64,000 nucleotides of DNA, taken from NCBI GenBank assembly GCA_011032825.1, contig JAADJZ010000005.1, positions 191,001 to 255,000 of the forward strand, written 5' to 3'. The first letter of the stretch is position 1. Every line of letters starts with the position of its first letter. Shown here piece by piece: positions 1 through 10,290 of this stretch. The DNA comes from Massariosphaeria phaeospora (taxonomy: Eukaryota; Ascomycota; Dothideomycetes; Pleosporales). A program made the translations under genes and the position numbers. The notes beneath the pieces are model-generated. The model did no database searches, was not told the origin of the DNA, and saw only the letters and a program-made list of their open reading frames with translations.

Positions 1-1
1 G

Positions 2-387
2 GAGGATCGGTTTAACGAGGGGCCGTACATTGTGCCCGACGACGTCGACATCGTTATCACACACGGTCCGCCAGCGCTCGCCGGGTTTGCCAATTTCCGA
101 CTGGACGTCAACCGCGAGGGGCAGCATTGCGGCTGCCCGAAGCTGGCACGCGCTATACAGCGCGCTAAGCCGCCCCTGCACTGTTTTGGGCATGTACATG
201 AGGGCACCTGGGCAGGGGCGCGGCGCGGATCTCGTGGACTGATGCGGGCATGGGTTGTGCGGTCGTAGGGGGTGATGGAGTGGTGCTGAGTTTGGAGAGC
301 GGCGAGAAATTGAGGGAGACGGTGCTGCTTAATGCGGCTATGCGGGGAGATGAGGATGTGGGATGGAGAGTGGATGTGGAGCTGTGA
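2..387 (+). CDS. Calcineurin-like metallophosphoesterase, 3' end, with apparent frame change
   Basis: The window opens inside a gene. One frame carries THGPP near position 59 and CFGHVHEG near 183-204, the GHxH-type metal-binding signatures of the calcineurin-like phosphoesterase superfamily; proteins of this type hydrolyse phosphoesters with a dinuclear metal centre. That frame stops at 266-268. The typical C-terminal end of the family (a strand reading LLNAA, then a short tail ending VDVEL) lies in a different frame and stops at 385-387. No intron of normal size fits between them; the frames cross around 205-230. I infer a frameshift (mutation or sequence error) rather than splicing. The N-terminal part lies outside the window. 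Family assignment is firm, substrate unknown. Confidence 0.7.
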
Positions 388-566
388 GCTGTGAGCTATG
401 CGGTTTCAAGTTGGAGTTGTAGGAATAGATACTGGATGCAATGGTTCCCAACTATATGCAGTTACTGAGTATTGGCATAAGTACATTTCCAAGTTTAAAT
501 GACATGCATGGGCCGTCTTGAGCAGAGGCGTTCGGGGTGTTGCTAACGAAACAGTGATCCAGCAAC

Positions 567-1442
567 TCATCCCATGTACCCATGAAATCCATACGATTTG
601 CCTCCTAGCCATTGCCTCTCACAAGCGTCGCTCGCACCGCCACACCCTGGGCATCTCAAATGTACGCTAGGCACGCACTTGTCGCATTTGCCGCAGCTCC
701 AAAAGCGCTCTGTATGGCAGTCGTGACAGGCCCAGCAATGCGTCGAGGCTCCCCCTTTCTGCCAGGCGCTGCGGCAGAAACAGTAGTAGACATCCCCACG
801 GGAGATGGCCAGCTGAAGCAAATGATGCATGGCTTTCGGCACATCGTGGCGCTCCTCGCGCTGACCTACAAGCCATTTGAGTTTCCAATCTTCGAGTTTC
901 CACACCGTGTCGAATAACGGGTCGTTGGGTGCGGACGATACGGCTTCCTGGATGTGCTGGCCGTTTATATCACGAGCGGATGCGGGGACTGGCAGACCTA
1001 TGATCTTGCTGAAAAGCCAGATTGACGACTTCGAGGTACGCTTGCCTTTCAATTGCGTACAGGCGCTGGAGATTTCGATGCTTGAGCACTTGGCAATGGA
1101 AGCCCGGAAGCAGAGTGTCGGGTTGCGAACGCCGAGAAGCTGGCAGAATTCTTCGAACCGATTGAATACATTGCCACAAATTGGTGGGAAGTTTGCTTTG
1201 TCGCACTCTGGATCGGACTCGTCGTCCATTTCCATCTCAAGGTATTTGAGGTCGGCAACATTTGGGTCGTAGCTGGAACAGAAGCACTCTGTAGTGCATT
1301 TCGTGCCGGCTTTGACGCAAAGGCAGTCGACACACGATTTGTCGTGGCAGTTGCAGCCGTATCGAAGCATTGGTTTCAGGTTTGGTACCTGAATACCTAG
1401 GTGAGAAGGGCTGTGCAGGATCTGTGCTTGGTATAAATTCAT
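567..1442 (-). CDS. Cysteine-rich protein with N-terminal CXC-like and C-terminal zinc-ribbon-like Cys clusters
   Basis: An uninterrupted frame of up to 291 residues. Near the N terminus is a dense cluster spaced C-x-C-x4-C-x2-C-x-C-x5-C-x3-C-x-C, resembling half of a tesmin/TSO1 CXC repeat. The last 70 residues hold about a dozen Cys in CxxC pairs, as in zinc ribbons. The middle is not recognisable to me. The annotated start at 1442 may be wrong: a second ATG at 1370 begins just before the first Cys cluster, and the sequence between contains an intron-acceptor-like tract, so the true start is 1370 or an upstream exon. A TATA-like element on this strand lies near 1594-1604. Likely metal-binding and possibly nuclear, by inference only. 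Confidence 0.6.
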   Translation of the reverse strand: MNLYQAQILHSPSHLGIQVPNLKPMLRYGCNCHDKSCVDCLCVKAGTKCTTECFCSSYDPNVADLKYLEMEMDDESDPECDKANFPPICGNVFNRFEEFCQLLGVRNPTLCFRASIAKCSSIEISSACTQLKGKRTSKSSIWLFSKIIGLPVPASARDINGQHIQEAVSSAPNDPLFDTVWKLEDWKLKWLVGQREERHDVPKAMHHLLQLAISRGDVYYCFCRSAWQKGGASTHCWACHDCHTERFWSCGKCDKCVPSVHLRCPGCGGASDACERQWLGGKSYGFHGYMG

Positions 1443-2890
1443 ACCTCGGTAACTTCAGGTGGTGGGGTCGCACGCCTCGCTGGGTGATGGCTGTGGTTAG
1501 CAGACATGCTAGTTGTCTGATTCCTGCCGATTTGAGAGATGTGAAAGAGGGAATACGGAAGGACAGAGGCAGACTATCGAGCGAGGACGAGAGCCTCTTT
1601 TATAGCCAGAGGCTGGGCAAGCGCGGGGAGTGCACACCGCAAGTTTGGACGATGAGCTAGTACGAAACTCGCTGGCTCCCAAATCTGCACTCGGATGGCA
1701 GGGGTTCAACAGGGGCTCGGCAGGCTGGGGCATGAGAGGCTAGTACGTTGGCGACGTCGTGGGTTCCGGAACAAGAGACGCAAGTGGCTACATGTAAGAG
1801 GCACGGCCATGCAATCATGCTACGATGCATGTCTAGTGCCACAAGCGGCTTCGCTGAGGTGCCGCTATGTTGTCCTACAGATCGAGCTATGGTGGACTTC
1901 AGTTGGACACAGTTGCCAGAGATCGGGGTAGGACGTATCTCATTCGGCTGTCGAGTGGGGCTTGGCGGCGGGGTGCCGCGTTGCATCGTCCGGTCGTGCG
2001 CTTAGATGTCATAAGCCATCGGTCGACTGGAGTGAAGCGTCGGAACAGAGGCGCGAAAGATGGAGAAAAGCCAATTGGCAGATTGAACGTGTCTATGTAG
2101 TTTTCTGGTGGTGATCCCGGGGCGCATGTCTGTGTGAGGCGGGGAGGTGGATCGCGGGCTGTGGTCCGAGTAGAACTCCTTCACTGAACGGATCTAGTCA
2201 GAACAACGTGGGAGGAGTACGGTGATGAGGACCTTACATTGGAGCTTCCATATGGCGCTTTGCGAGGGGTGCACCATTTCCCGGTGACAGAGTAACCAAG
2301 GACCGTTTTTCGATGCTTTCTGGAGGATAGCTGAGAGGAGTTGAGCTGTGCGAAGTAAAGTGACGGATATAAGTTTCAGGAAAGCCTCGCCATGGCCTGT
2401 TTGATTTTGGTGGAAGAGTTAATCAAATAGTATCTAGATACAATTTGAACTCAATTACCATTGAATTACAATTGGATTGCAATTGGATTGCGATTGAATT
2501 GCAATTCAATCTAGATACAATCTAGATACATTCTAGATACGAATGTGTTTGCTAGCGATGGAATGCGGTTGCCAGGCGTGTAGAGAGACAACTTACTGCG
2601 GCATGTGCCAGAAGGTCTTGCTAACGCATTCTTAATGCATTGTTGTTGTCGTCATTTTGCACTCGATTTGGATCCTGTCTGTAGAGATGTCGTTGACATT
2701 GACATCGGCTGATCGGGAACCGAGACGCCGACGGTCACGTGCACCGCGCGCGCCTCGCGTTCCCGGCTCGCCTCGCCACTCAAGGAGCCTCCCCCTCTTC
2801 TTTCACCACACGCTTCTCCCGCACCGCTGCACGCCCTGCATGCAAACCCAACGACCGCTGGACCCCCCAGTAATGTGAGCATCGTGTTTC
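1443..2890. other. Intergenic region upstream of PSO2 with an AT-rich repeat patch
   Basis: No convincing coding sequence on either strand. The only structured part is the low-complexity block at 2421-2540. The last 200 bases before PSO2 are C/T-rich, as in a fungal 5' leader. Confidence 0.6.
2421..2540. repeat. AT-rich degenerate short tandem repeat flanked by TCTAGATACA copies
   Basis: The block repeats a loose 10-11 base motif of the form ATTGNATTGCA several times and is bordered by copies of TCTAGATACA: one on the left and three near-perfect ones on the right (2508-2540). It contains no open frame. Confidence 0.7.
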
Positions 2891-5596
2891 ATGTTCCGCA
2901 ACCCTAGAGAGAACCAGCAGCGCCCACCCTCCTCGCGAGTGGCGCCCTCCACCGGCCGCGCGCCTTCGCCACCCCGCCCAAGTGGCGCAATGGCGGCGAC
3001 GTCCGCATCGAAGCCGGCAGCGACCGTGTCCAAGGCGACACCAACGCGGTCGAAGAAGACGCAGACTACGCTTGTGCCGTCGCAATGGGCCAAGAAGTCT
3101 CCCGCCGCCAATGGCTCGAAAGCGAAGCCGAAGCCTACGTCGAATGGGAATATCATGGCCTTTTTCAAGAAGGCCGAGGAACAGAACAATCGAATATTCT
3201 TGGAGGACAGGGGAGCAAAGACCACAATTGTGCTGGACGACGATGACGAGGCCGAGGAGAGCTGGCCTGATGAGGTTGAGGACAGCACCCCGCAGGAGAA
3301 CAACGACGATGCCCGGTACAACGAGAACGGAGGCAGCTTCAAGAAGCGGCGGATCAGTGATGATGCAAAAGCGACCGCAATTGCATGCAGTCCTACTTCG
3401 GCTGACGACCCGGGCATCGGTCCGCTGGGGCCTCCGCCAGCGAATACCGCTGGGCGTGCTTTATCAACTCGCAAGAAGAAGGGACCATTCGTTGACGATT
3501 CCGAGTCGGAGGCTGATGACGAGATAATACTTCCACGAAGAGGTACGAGAGCAAGGTACAAAGCACATAACCAAACCACACAGCCTGAGTCTTCGAAGGA
3601 ATCTACGCCAACTCGTGTCGAAACACCGATCGAGAACCCGCCTCCGGTGCTGCTAGCCGAGACCACTTCTCAACTCGATGCGCATGATTTCGATGGGTTC
3701 GACGCCCTCGTGGATGAAGACCTATTGGAGGGAGAGGAATACGATGAGAGGCGCTGGATGGAGGAACAACAACGACTCGAAATGGTTGAAGCCGGTGCTG
3801 AGGGCGACTGTGAGGACATAGATGCCCCACTCATGTTCCCTGACACTGCCCAGGCGAATGGCGACTCTGAGGAGGTAGCACCTTCTTGCCCTCTGTGCAG
3901 TAGTAGTCTTGCTGGCTTCAACGAGGAACAGGTCTCGATACACGTCAATGCTTGTCTAGATGGGAATCCGTTACCTCCGCCTGCCCCCAAACCCACTGTG
4001 AAAGAGGATGAACCGGCAACTGAGCGCGGTAGTAGAATGTTCAAACGCCCACCACGACCTGCTCGGCCGGGTCAGGCAAACCCATTCCAGTTGGGGGAAG
4101 CTAGCGCTGGTCCAAAGTCTGCTTTTTCGAAGCTCATGTCGAATCATGCCGAGGATACTGCCTGGGCTTCGGCAGCAGCTTCGGAAACAGCCGCCAGAGG
4201 GAAGCCATCGTTCCAACGTACTTGTCCGTTCTACAAGATCCTCCCTGGCTTCTACATATGCGTCGATGCATTTCGGTACGGATCTGTCAAGGGACAGAAA
4301 GCGTATTTTCTCAGCCATTTTCACAGCGATCATTATATTGGTCTGACCGCGTCATGGTGTCATGGCCCCATTTACTGCAGCAAGGTCACTGGGAACTTGG
4401 TGCGACAGCAACTTCGAGTCGACCCGAAGTGGGTGGTAGATCTTGAATTCGAAAGCAAAACCGACGTCCCCGGAACAGAAGGCGTTCATGTTACGATGAT
4501 CCCTGCTAACCACTGTCCGGGTAGCTCTCTCTTCCTATTTGAGAAAGATGTCGGCCAGGGTAAAACCCCCAAGCAACAGCGCGTTCTGCACTGTGGTGAC
4601 TTCAGGGCTTGCCAGGCACACGTTGAGCATTCACTACTCAAACCCGAGGTGTTGGACGCCGTGAGCGGAAAAAACAGACAACAAAAACTTGACGCATGCT
4701 ACCTCGACACGACTTATCTGAATCCCAAGTATGCGTTTCCTCCTCAACAGCAGGTCATTCAGGCCTGTGCGGATATGTGTGTGAGTCTCAACAAGGTTCG
4801 AGCGGATGGCACCGATGGTTGGGAACAGATGAAACGGGATCGGGCAGGCCAAGGGATGGTCAAGTTCATATGCAAGGATTCTAACGCAAAGAAGGAGGAC
4901 GGAGACAACGAGGATGACGGCGAGGATGTTGATGCCATGAAGATTACCACACCTGGGTCGGTAAAGGAACGCGGACGTCTTCTTGTCGTCGTCGGCACCT
5001 ACAGCATCGGTAAAGAGCGCATATGCATGGGCATTGCTAAGGCTCTGAACAGCAAAATTTATGCCCCACCGAACAAGCAGAAAATATGCAAGGCGCTGGA
5101 AGATTCGGAGCTTAACGCACTTCTGACCAAAGATCCCCGCCAGGCCCAGGTCCACATGACGCCGTTGTTTGAGATACGCGCTGATACACTCGAGGACTAC
5201 CTCCGCGACTATCGCGACTGTTTCTCCCGCGCCGTTGGCTTCCGTCCGTCTGGCTGGAACTATCGCCCTCCCAACAGTCGCTTCACCGAAAGCCCATCCG
5301 TTCAGACGGTCCTGCATTCGCAGAACTGGAAGAGTGACTTTAGTATGCGAGACCTCACGCCTCAAAGAGGCGGCACCAATCTAGCGAGTTGTTTCGGTGT
5401 CCCTTACAGCGAGCACAGTAGCTTCCGCGAGCTGACTATGTTCTGTTGCGCGCTGAGGATTGACAAGATCATTCCGACAGTAAACATTGGAAGTGCGAAA
5501 AGCAGAGAAAAGATGAAAGCTTGGTGTGAAAAGTGGGCTGCTGAAAAGAAGAAGAGTGGATTATTTAGGTTGAACGACGATGGTAGTGGATGGTAG
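2891..5596 (+). CDS. PSO2: DNA interstrand cross-link repair nuclease (SNM1/PSO2 family)
   Basis: A single exon of 901 residues. Residues 1-320 are charged and low complexity, typical of the variable N terminus. A UBZ4-type zinc finger (CPLC ... H ... C) lies at about 333-358. The metallo-beta-lactamase core follows, with HxHxDH at 476-481, the HCPG motif starting at H541 and HCGD at 567-570. The DRMBL (beta-CASP) part covers roughly 590-890 and includes TYSIGKE and SEHSSF. Enzymes of this family are 5' exonucleases that process DNA ends at interstrand cross-links in the nucleus; the UBZ finger binds ubiquitin in relatives. All expected metal ligands are present. The in-frame stop at 2876-2878 fixes the start near 2891. 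Confidence 0.95.
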   Translation: MFRNPRENQQRPPSSRVAPSTGRAPSPPRPSGAMAATSASKPAATVSKATPTRSKKTQTTLVPSQWAKKSPAANGSKAKPKPTSNGNIMAFFKKAEEQNNRIFLEDRGAKTTIVLDDDDEAEESWPDEVEDSTPQENNDDARYNENGGSFKKRRISDDAKATAIACSPTSADDPGIGPLGPPPANTAGRALSTRKKKGPFVDDSESEADDEIILPRRGTRARYKAHNQTTQPESSKESTPTRVETPIENPPPVLLAETTSQLDAHDFDGFDALVDEDLLEGEEYDERRWMEEQQRLEMVEAGAEGDCEDIDAPLMFPDTAQANGDSEEVAPSCPLCSSSLAGFNEEQVSIHVNACLDGNPLPPPAPKPTVKEDEPATERGSRMFKRPPRPARPGQANPFQLGEASAGPKSAFSKLMSNHAEDTAWASAAASETAARGKPSFQRTCPFYKILPGFYICVDAFRYGSVKGQKAYFLSHFHSDHYIGLTASWCHGPIYCSKVTGNLVRQQLRVDPKWVVDLEFESKTDVPGTEGVHVTMIPANHCPGSSLFLFEKDVGQGKTPKQQRVLHCGDFRACQAHVEHSLLKPEVLDAVSGKNRQQKLDACYLDTTYLNPKYAFPPQQQVIQACADMCVSLNKVRADGTDGWEQMKRDRAGQGMVKFICKDSNAKKEDGDNEDDGEDVDAMKITTPGSVKERGRLLVVVGTYSIGKERICMGIAKALNSKIYAPPNKQKICKALEDSELNALLTKDPRQAQVHMTPLFEIRADTLEDYLRDYRDCFSRAVGFRPSGWNYRPPNSRFTESPSVQTVLHSQNWKSDFSMRDLTPQRGGTNLASCFGVPYSEHSSFRELTMFCCALRIDKIIPTVNIGSAKSREKMKAWCEKWAAEKKKSGLFRLNDDGSGW

Positions 5597-5684
5597 AAGG
5601 CCGTGCCACCATTCAATCGAACATGATCCTATTCCTGTGTCCCATTGTCTTTTCTAGTCTCGCCTCCTTCTCTTACAATTTTGT

Positions 5685-6737
5685 TCAAGCTTTTCCCTCT
5701 ATCTGCATAAACACTATCAGGACAGCTGCATATGCCGCCGTAGAAGCAACTACTCCGAAAGGGTTGTTGACAGTCCCCAAGGTCATGATCGTCATGAAGA
5801 AACACACAAATCCTGTAATGATGTTCAACTTAACTCCGCTTTCCGAGACGTATGCTAACCACCACAAAGGTGCTAATAGTAGACAAGCCCCTGCTAGTAT
5901 AATGCACATATTCGTCGTCGTCTCGAACTTCTGATTGTCGGAATAACGCGTCGACGACGACGCCACATGGAGGCCCCGAACATGTTTCGCCCGGAAGAAA
6001 CGGCTTAGGTGCAGGCTTGGGCATGCTTCGAGCCATCGACCTAGCAGAGGTCGATTTCGAGAGTTGATCGTTATCAAGTCTCCAGTTTGGTGAAGAAAAG
6101 CGGATTCGTCGGGGTCGATTGCGTCGCGAGCCAGCCAGTTTCGCACGTTTGCAATTTGGCGCTCCTCTGCACGAGGCTTCGCACGGATCCGAGAGAACGT
6201 GTCGATGTACTGGTCTAGTCTCGGTGAGCACAGAGCATTTCCTCGAGTGGTATACTGACTATAATGGTGTAGCAACCCCGAGAGCTCTCTCATCAGCTCG
6301 TGCCGATCTCGTAGATACTGCGCATCCCAGCGAAAACTACAATTCTTCTGTTTGTGCTCTGGTGGCGCGTCCGCCACTCGCTGATGGATCTCCTCCAGTC
6401 TTTTCTCGACCTGAGTTATACGATCTTGCATCCACAGTATTACGCCTGCGTTAAGTGCTTCGAAGCGTCTAAACACGAAGAAGTCGTCTTCGGACGCCAT
6501 CCATCTGCTGAAAGCCTGATAGCCCTCGTATTTCCAGGCCTGGTCTCGTTTCGCTTGTTCGTCGACTGATCCGTTGGTACTAGTTCCTGTCGAATTTACA
6601 GATTGCAGCTGTATCGGCGCTGTGGGAGACGGTATGTGAGCCCCTGGTGACGTGGCGGGTCCGGGGAGAGTAAGCGGAATGAACGACGCATTTTGGGACA
6701 TCGGAGCGATGGGAAGACAGTTGTTTGCTGCACACAT
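5685..6737 (-). CDS. DUF6594-domain membrane protein
   Basis: 350 residues without introns. After a Ser/Thr/Pro-rich N terminus, residues about 70-345 match the fungal DUF6594 pattern: GYQAFSRWM, then FRRFEALN, a coiled-coil-like stretch around 100-125, and a C-terminal block of hydrophobic segments (about 272-345) that probably spans the membrane two to three times. The family is abundant in filamentous ascomycetes and its function is unknown. ATG at 6737 opens the frame; a second ATG twelve codons later is equally plausible. The gene converges on PSO2, with only about 90 bases between their ends. Confidence 0.85.
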   Translation of the reverse strand: MCAANNCLPIAPMSQNASFIPLTLPGPATSPGAHIPSPTAPIQLQSVNSTGTSTNGSVDEQAKRDQAWKYEGYQAFSRWMASEDDFFVFRRFEALNAGVILWMQDRITQVEKRLEEIHQRVADAPPEHKQKNCSFRWDAQYLRDRHELMRELSGLLHHYSQYTTRGNALCSPRLDQYIDTFSRIRAKPRAEERQIANVRNWLARDAIDPDESAFLHQTGDLITINSRNRPLLGRWLEACPSLHLSRFFRAKHVRGLHVASSSTRYSDNQKFETTTNMCIILAGACLLLAPLWWLAYVSESGVKLNIITGFVCFFMTIMTLGTVNNPFGVVASTAAYAAVLIVFMQIEGKA

Positions 6738-7324
6738 CTCTGTTTATCAACCCATACGAGATGTCCGACGGAGGCGTTGTCTCGTTAATCGGATGCGCAG
6801 TCGTCGAACAAGATGTTCCAGCTCGGAATTACGCGCACTGCCCTACCTGATTTATTACACAACAGACCCGAAGCCTCTTACGGTTGAACAACTGCCGACT
6901 CGTCGTCATTTGAGTTGCACCGCCCCCGCCTGTACTCTGCGTTCTACTTGGAACCGGTCTCTACAGCGCTAAACTGTGAGCATGTGATACCTCCCTTGGT
7001 CAAGGATTGGGCAATCACTTGCGTTACTCTATCACAGAGCAACGTTTTCACAGGATGATAGACCAGCCTGTGTATCGTTATACTTGGCTGAACGTCGATT
7101 GGACAACAATACTGGTTTGCATCAGGCAGTTATGCAGCCACTGCCACCCTAGGGCCCTCATCTTCTGCCTCACTACTCCCGCTGGCGTCAGCTACTATCG
7201 CCCTTTATTTGCGCCTTGCTGCCTCCGCTTCGCATCGTTGCTTACTATCCCGCTTTCTATTCGATACCTGCCGTTCACTTCTCGCGTTTGATCTATCCCG
7301 GATTCTGGCAATTGTCGCACCACC
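6738..7324. promoter_or_regulatory. Divergent intergenic region between the DUF6594 gene and the Pro-rich gene
   Basis: The two flanking genes point away from each other, so this 587-bp stretch should hold both promoters. The part near 7150-7300 is C/T-rich, as in 5' leaders of fungal genes. I see no clear TATA box or other named site. Confidence 0.5.
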
Positions 7325-7999
7325 ATGACCTTGTCATCTCTCTGGTCCAAAGAAAAAGTAAAGAAGGCCAAAAACGTTGGAAACGCAGTAGCGACACTTG
7401 AAAGAGGGGGCATCCAGAAGGAAGACTCAAGCTACAACTCCAGGACGCGCGTTCCCCAGCCCTCAGAATCTCCTCCACCATTTCTCCAGCAGCATAGCCC
7501 GCCGCAAACATACGCTGACAGCTCGAGCTACTACGGCGGGCATGCCCAGTCGCCGTTCGATCGGCAGGAACTTTTCCCATCCAATAGCTCTCCGCCGCCG
7601 CAGTGCTACTCGCCTCCTCAATGCTATTCACCGCCGCAATGCCACTCCCCACCGCAATGGAGCCACACCTCGACCCAACCCCCGACGAACAGCGCCCCTC
7701 CCCCTGGACAGTACCAGCCTCAAGATCCGAACTACGGACGTACATCCATCGATTCGCAATACTCGAACTTCTCGCACGGCCAGCAAAGCTGGGGCAACAA
7801 CTCCGGCTATGTACAGCACCCGGACCAAGGGATGGTGGACCCTGCGTCCAACACAGTGCACGCTACGTTTGTTCCGCAACGCAGCGCGACAGACTATGTA
7901 CATGATCCTCCTCCTGCTGGACCCCGTAGCTATACTATGCCGGGTCCTGGGTACGCGGATTCGCGGGATCATGATTGCAGAGAGCATTGGAACCAGTGA
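7325..7999 (+). CDS. Pro/Gln/Ser-rich low-complexity protein with YSPPQC repeats
   Basis: 224 residues starting in a good context (CACCATGA). The N-terminal 25 residues are Lys-rich; the rest is rich in Pro, Gln, Ser, Tyr and Gly, with no folded domain I can recognise. Around residues 90-112 a hexapeptide (Y/H)SPPQ(C/W) is repeated four to five times; the DNA copies use different codons for Ser and Pro, so the peptide rather than only the DNA appears conserved. No signal peptide or membrane segment. Probably intrinsically disordered; function unknown. Confidence 0.65.
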   Translation: MTLSSLWSKEKVKKAKNVGNAVATLERGGIQKEDSSYNSRTRVPQPSESPPPFLQQHSPPQTYADSSSYYGGHAQSPFDRQELFPSNSSPPPQCYSPPQCYSPPQCHSPPQWSHTSTQPPTNSAPPPGQYQPQDPNYGRTSIDSQYSNFSHGQQSWGNNSGYVQHPDQGMVDPASNTVHATFVPQRSATDYVHDPPPAGPRSYTMPGPGYADSRDHDCREHWNQ

Positions 8000-8656
8000 G
8001 ACACCCCTCCTTTACACTTTCTTGATGCGGGTTGTGCTGAAGGTGTTAAGTCAGCTGTGGCACTGCGTGCGGTGTGCTTATGTGCAGGGGTTGAGTCGGG
8101 GGGATGCTTCGAGTGGACCACCGTGGTGAAGTGAAGGCTTGCGCGCTTGACGACTGGAGGTTTTGAAGGTTTGATACCATAGGAGGTGGTTGTTTGGTTG
8201 TGATGGGAGGGGTAATGTCTGAGGGATGGTCGGCGAGTGCATGGCGTGTTTGCTGTCGTTTCGATGGCCGGTCCATGCAACGGAAACTACACAGCGCACA
8301 TTCGCACTGGGGACAAACGACGCTCATCGCACTGCCGAACACTTTTATACGTCTGATCCCGACCGAATTCAAGGTCGTTCCGTGAAGTCTCGTGAATGCC
8401 GTCAGGGTGGGGAGCAGGCTTACCAAGGATAGAAGTTGTTTATCAATTTTTATATCGCATCGGCTAGGCGTTGCTTATGTATATATCTATCTCGGATACT
8501 TCCTGGAACTGTCTGCCTGTGTTGTTCGTGAACTCTTGAGGAGATTCCTTCCAATAACGGTTAGCCCATAACTTAGCTCCTATAGCCGATATACCCCACA
8601 TGTCGCGCCCTTCGTTCACCACCGCGGGCAGCAACTATAACTCATCACTCCTTGCC
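8000..8656. other. Intergenic region, promoter of threonine aldolase
   Basis: No coding sequence recognised. The stretch 8440-8500 is AT-rich; the last 60 bases are C/T-rich and lead into the ATG at 8657. Confidence 0.5.
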
Positions 8657-10028
8657 ATGTCTTCATCACAATTCCCAAGATTACTTTGTCTCTCCAGTAC
8701 GTGGCTTCGTCCACCTACCCAGCAAGCACACTCACTGCTTGTCAGCCCTCTGTCGGTCCAGCTGCCGCGTTAAGCAACGGCCAACGTCGTTCTGCAACAA
8801 CCCCACCGTCCGGAAGTATTCCAGCTCACAACAACGGCTCAACATGTCGGAGTTTGCATCTTACATAGGCAAAGGCACGAAGCCATCTTCCAACGGCTCG
8901 GCGCCCAACGAGATTGCCTGGGGCTCCCAAAGCAACCCAGCCGCGTTCGACTTCCGATCCGATGTCACCACTACTCCCACAGCATCGATGCTGAACGCGA
9001 TCGCACATTGCACACTCCTCGACGATATCATGGTGGAAGACCCTACGACGATTGAGCTCGAGCGCTTCATCGCCGAGTTGACAGGCAAGGAAGACGCACT
9101 CCTCGTGCTATCAGGGACCATGGGCAACGGAGTCGCGCTGCGAACCCATCTCGTGGCGCCCCCTCAGGCAATCGTATGCGATAGGCGGAGTCATATCATA
9201 CAGTACGAAGCAGGCGGGCCAGCAACCATGAGCCAGGCTCTCACCCAGACCATCGATGCGAAGAACGGGACATACATCACGTTAGAAGAAGTCAAGCAAT
9301 ACTCCGTAATATCCGACGACATCCACGCCTGCCCCACCCGCGTCGTCTCGCTCGAGAACACACTCAACGGCGCGATCATGCCCCTCGCAGAAGTCAAGCG
9401 CATATCATCCTGGGCGCGCTCGAACGGCATCCTGCTCCACATGGACGGCGCCCGGCTCTGGGAAGCCGTGGCCGCGGGCGCCGGCACCCTCAAGGAATAC
9501 TGCGCGGAAATGGACAGCGTGAGCCTGTGCTTCAGCAAAGGGCTCGGCGCCCCGATCGGCAGCATCGTCGTCGGCTCCAAGCCGTTCATCAAGCGCGCGC
9601 GCTGGGTCCGCAAGTCCATGGGCGGCGGCCTGCGCCAAGCCGGCGTCGTTGCGGCGCCCGCGCGCGTCGCTGTCGAAGAGACGTTTCTCGGCGGCAAACT
9701 GACGCAGTCGCACGAGACGGCGAAGCGCATCGAGAAGATCTGGGCGGACCTGGGCGGCAAGCTCAAGTACCCCGTCGATACGAATATGGTGTGGTTGGAT
9801 ATAGAGGCAAATGGGATTGAACTGGATCGGTTCATCGAGCTGGGCGAACGGTATGGGGTTAGGCTGTTTGGGGGAAGGTTAGTGGTGCATTATCAGATTG
9901 GAGAGGAGGCGGTGGAGCGGCTGGGGCAGGTGTTTGGGGAGGTGTTGACGGGGGAGGAGGGGAGTAAGAGGGGCGGGGTGGATGTAGCGGTTGAGGCGTT
10001 GAAGATGGAGGGGAAGATGGTGGAGTGA
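8657..10028 (+). CDS. GLY1: L-threonine aldolase (PLP-dependent), probable spliced mitochondrial leader
   Basis: Cleaves threonine/allo-threonine to glycine and acetaldehyde. Counting from the internal ATG at 8844 (394 residues), the PLP Schiff-base lysine lies in CFSKGLG (Lys232) and the PLP-ring Asp in HMDGAR (Asp201); the region is typical of the beta-eliminating lyase/threonine aldolase fold. Upstream, an ATG at 8657 followed by a 49-nt intron (8697-8745; donor GTACGT, branch CTCAC, acceptor CAG) joins in frame to the main exon. It adds a Ser/Arg/Leu-rich leader ending in RKYSS, which looks like a mitochondrial targeting peptide. Initiation at 8844 would give a cytosolic form. The enzyme call is firm; the leader is inference from splice signals. 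Confidence 0.92.
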
Positions 10029-10290
10029 GCTGGAACTTGTGTAAATCTCGTGACTAGTGAAGGAAAAGTCTGAATACATAATAAATAACATTATCTGACG
10101 CGTTGGTTTCCGATCCAAGCTGATATAAGGGCTGACCTCGGGACTCCGTCGATATTCGAAGAGCTAGCCTTCTTCGGACTAGGAATGAAACTAGCCCCAC
10201 GGGCCACAGCACTCCACCTCGGTTTTCTCAACCTCAATCGTTGACGCCAGACGAGCAATCGCAGTCTACAGTCTACAATCTACAGTCATC

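Noticed and set aside
2803..3666. Long minus-strand frame opposite PSO2 (287 codons)
   Set aside because: Pure antisense shadow of a gene with well-defined motifs; no domain and no own promoter.
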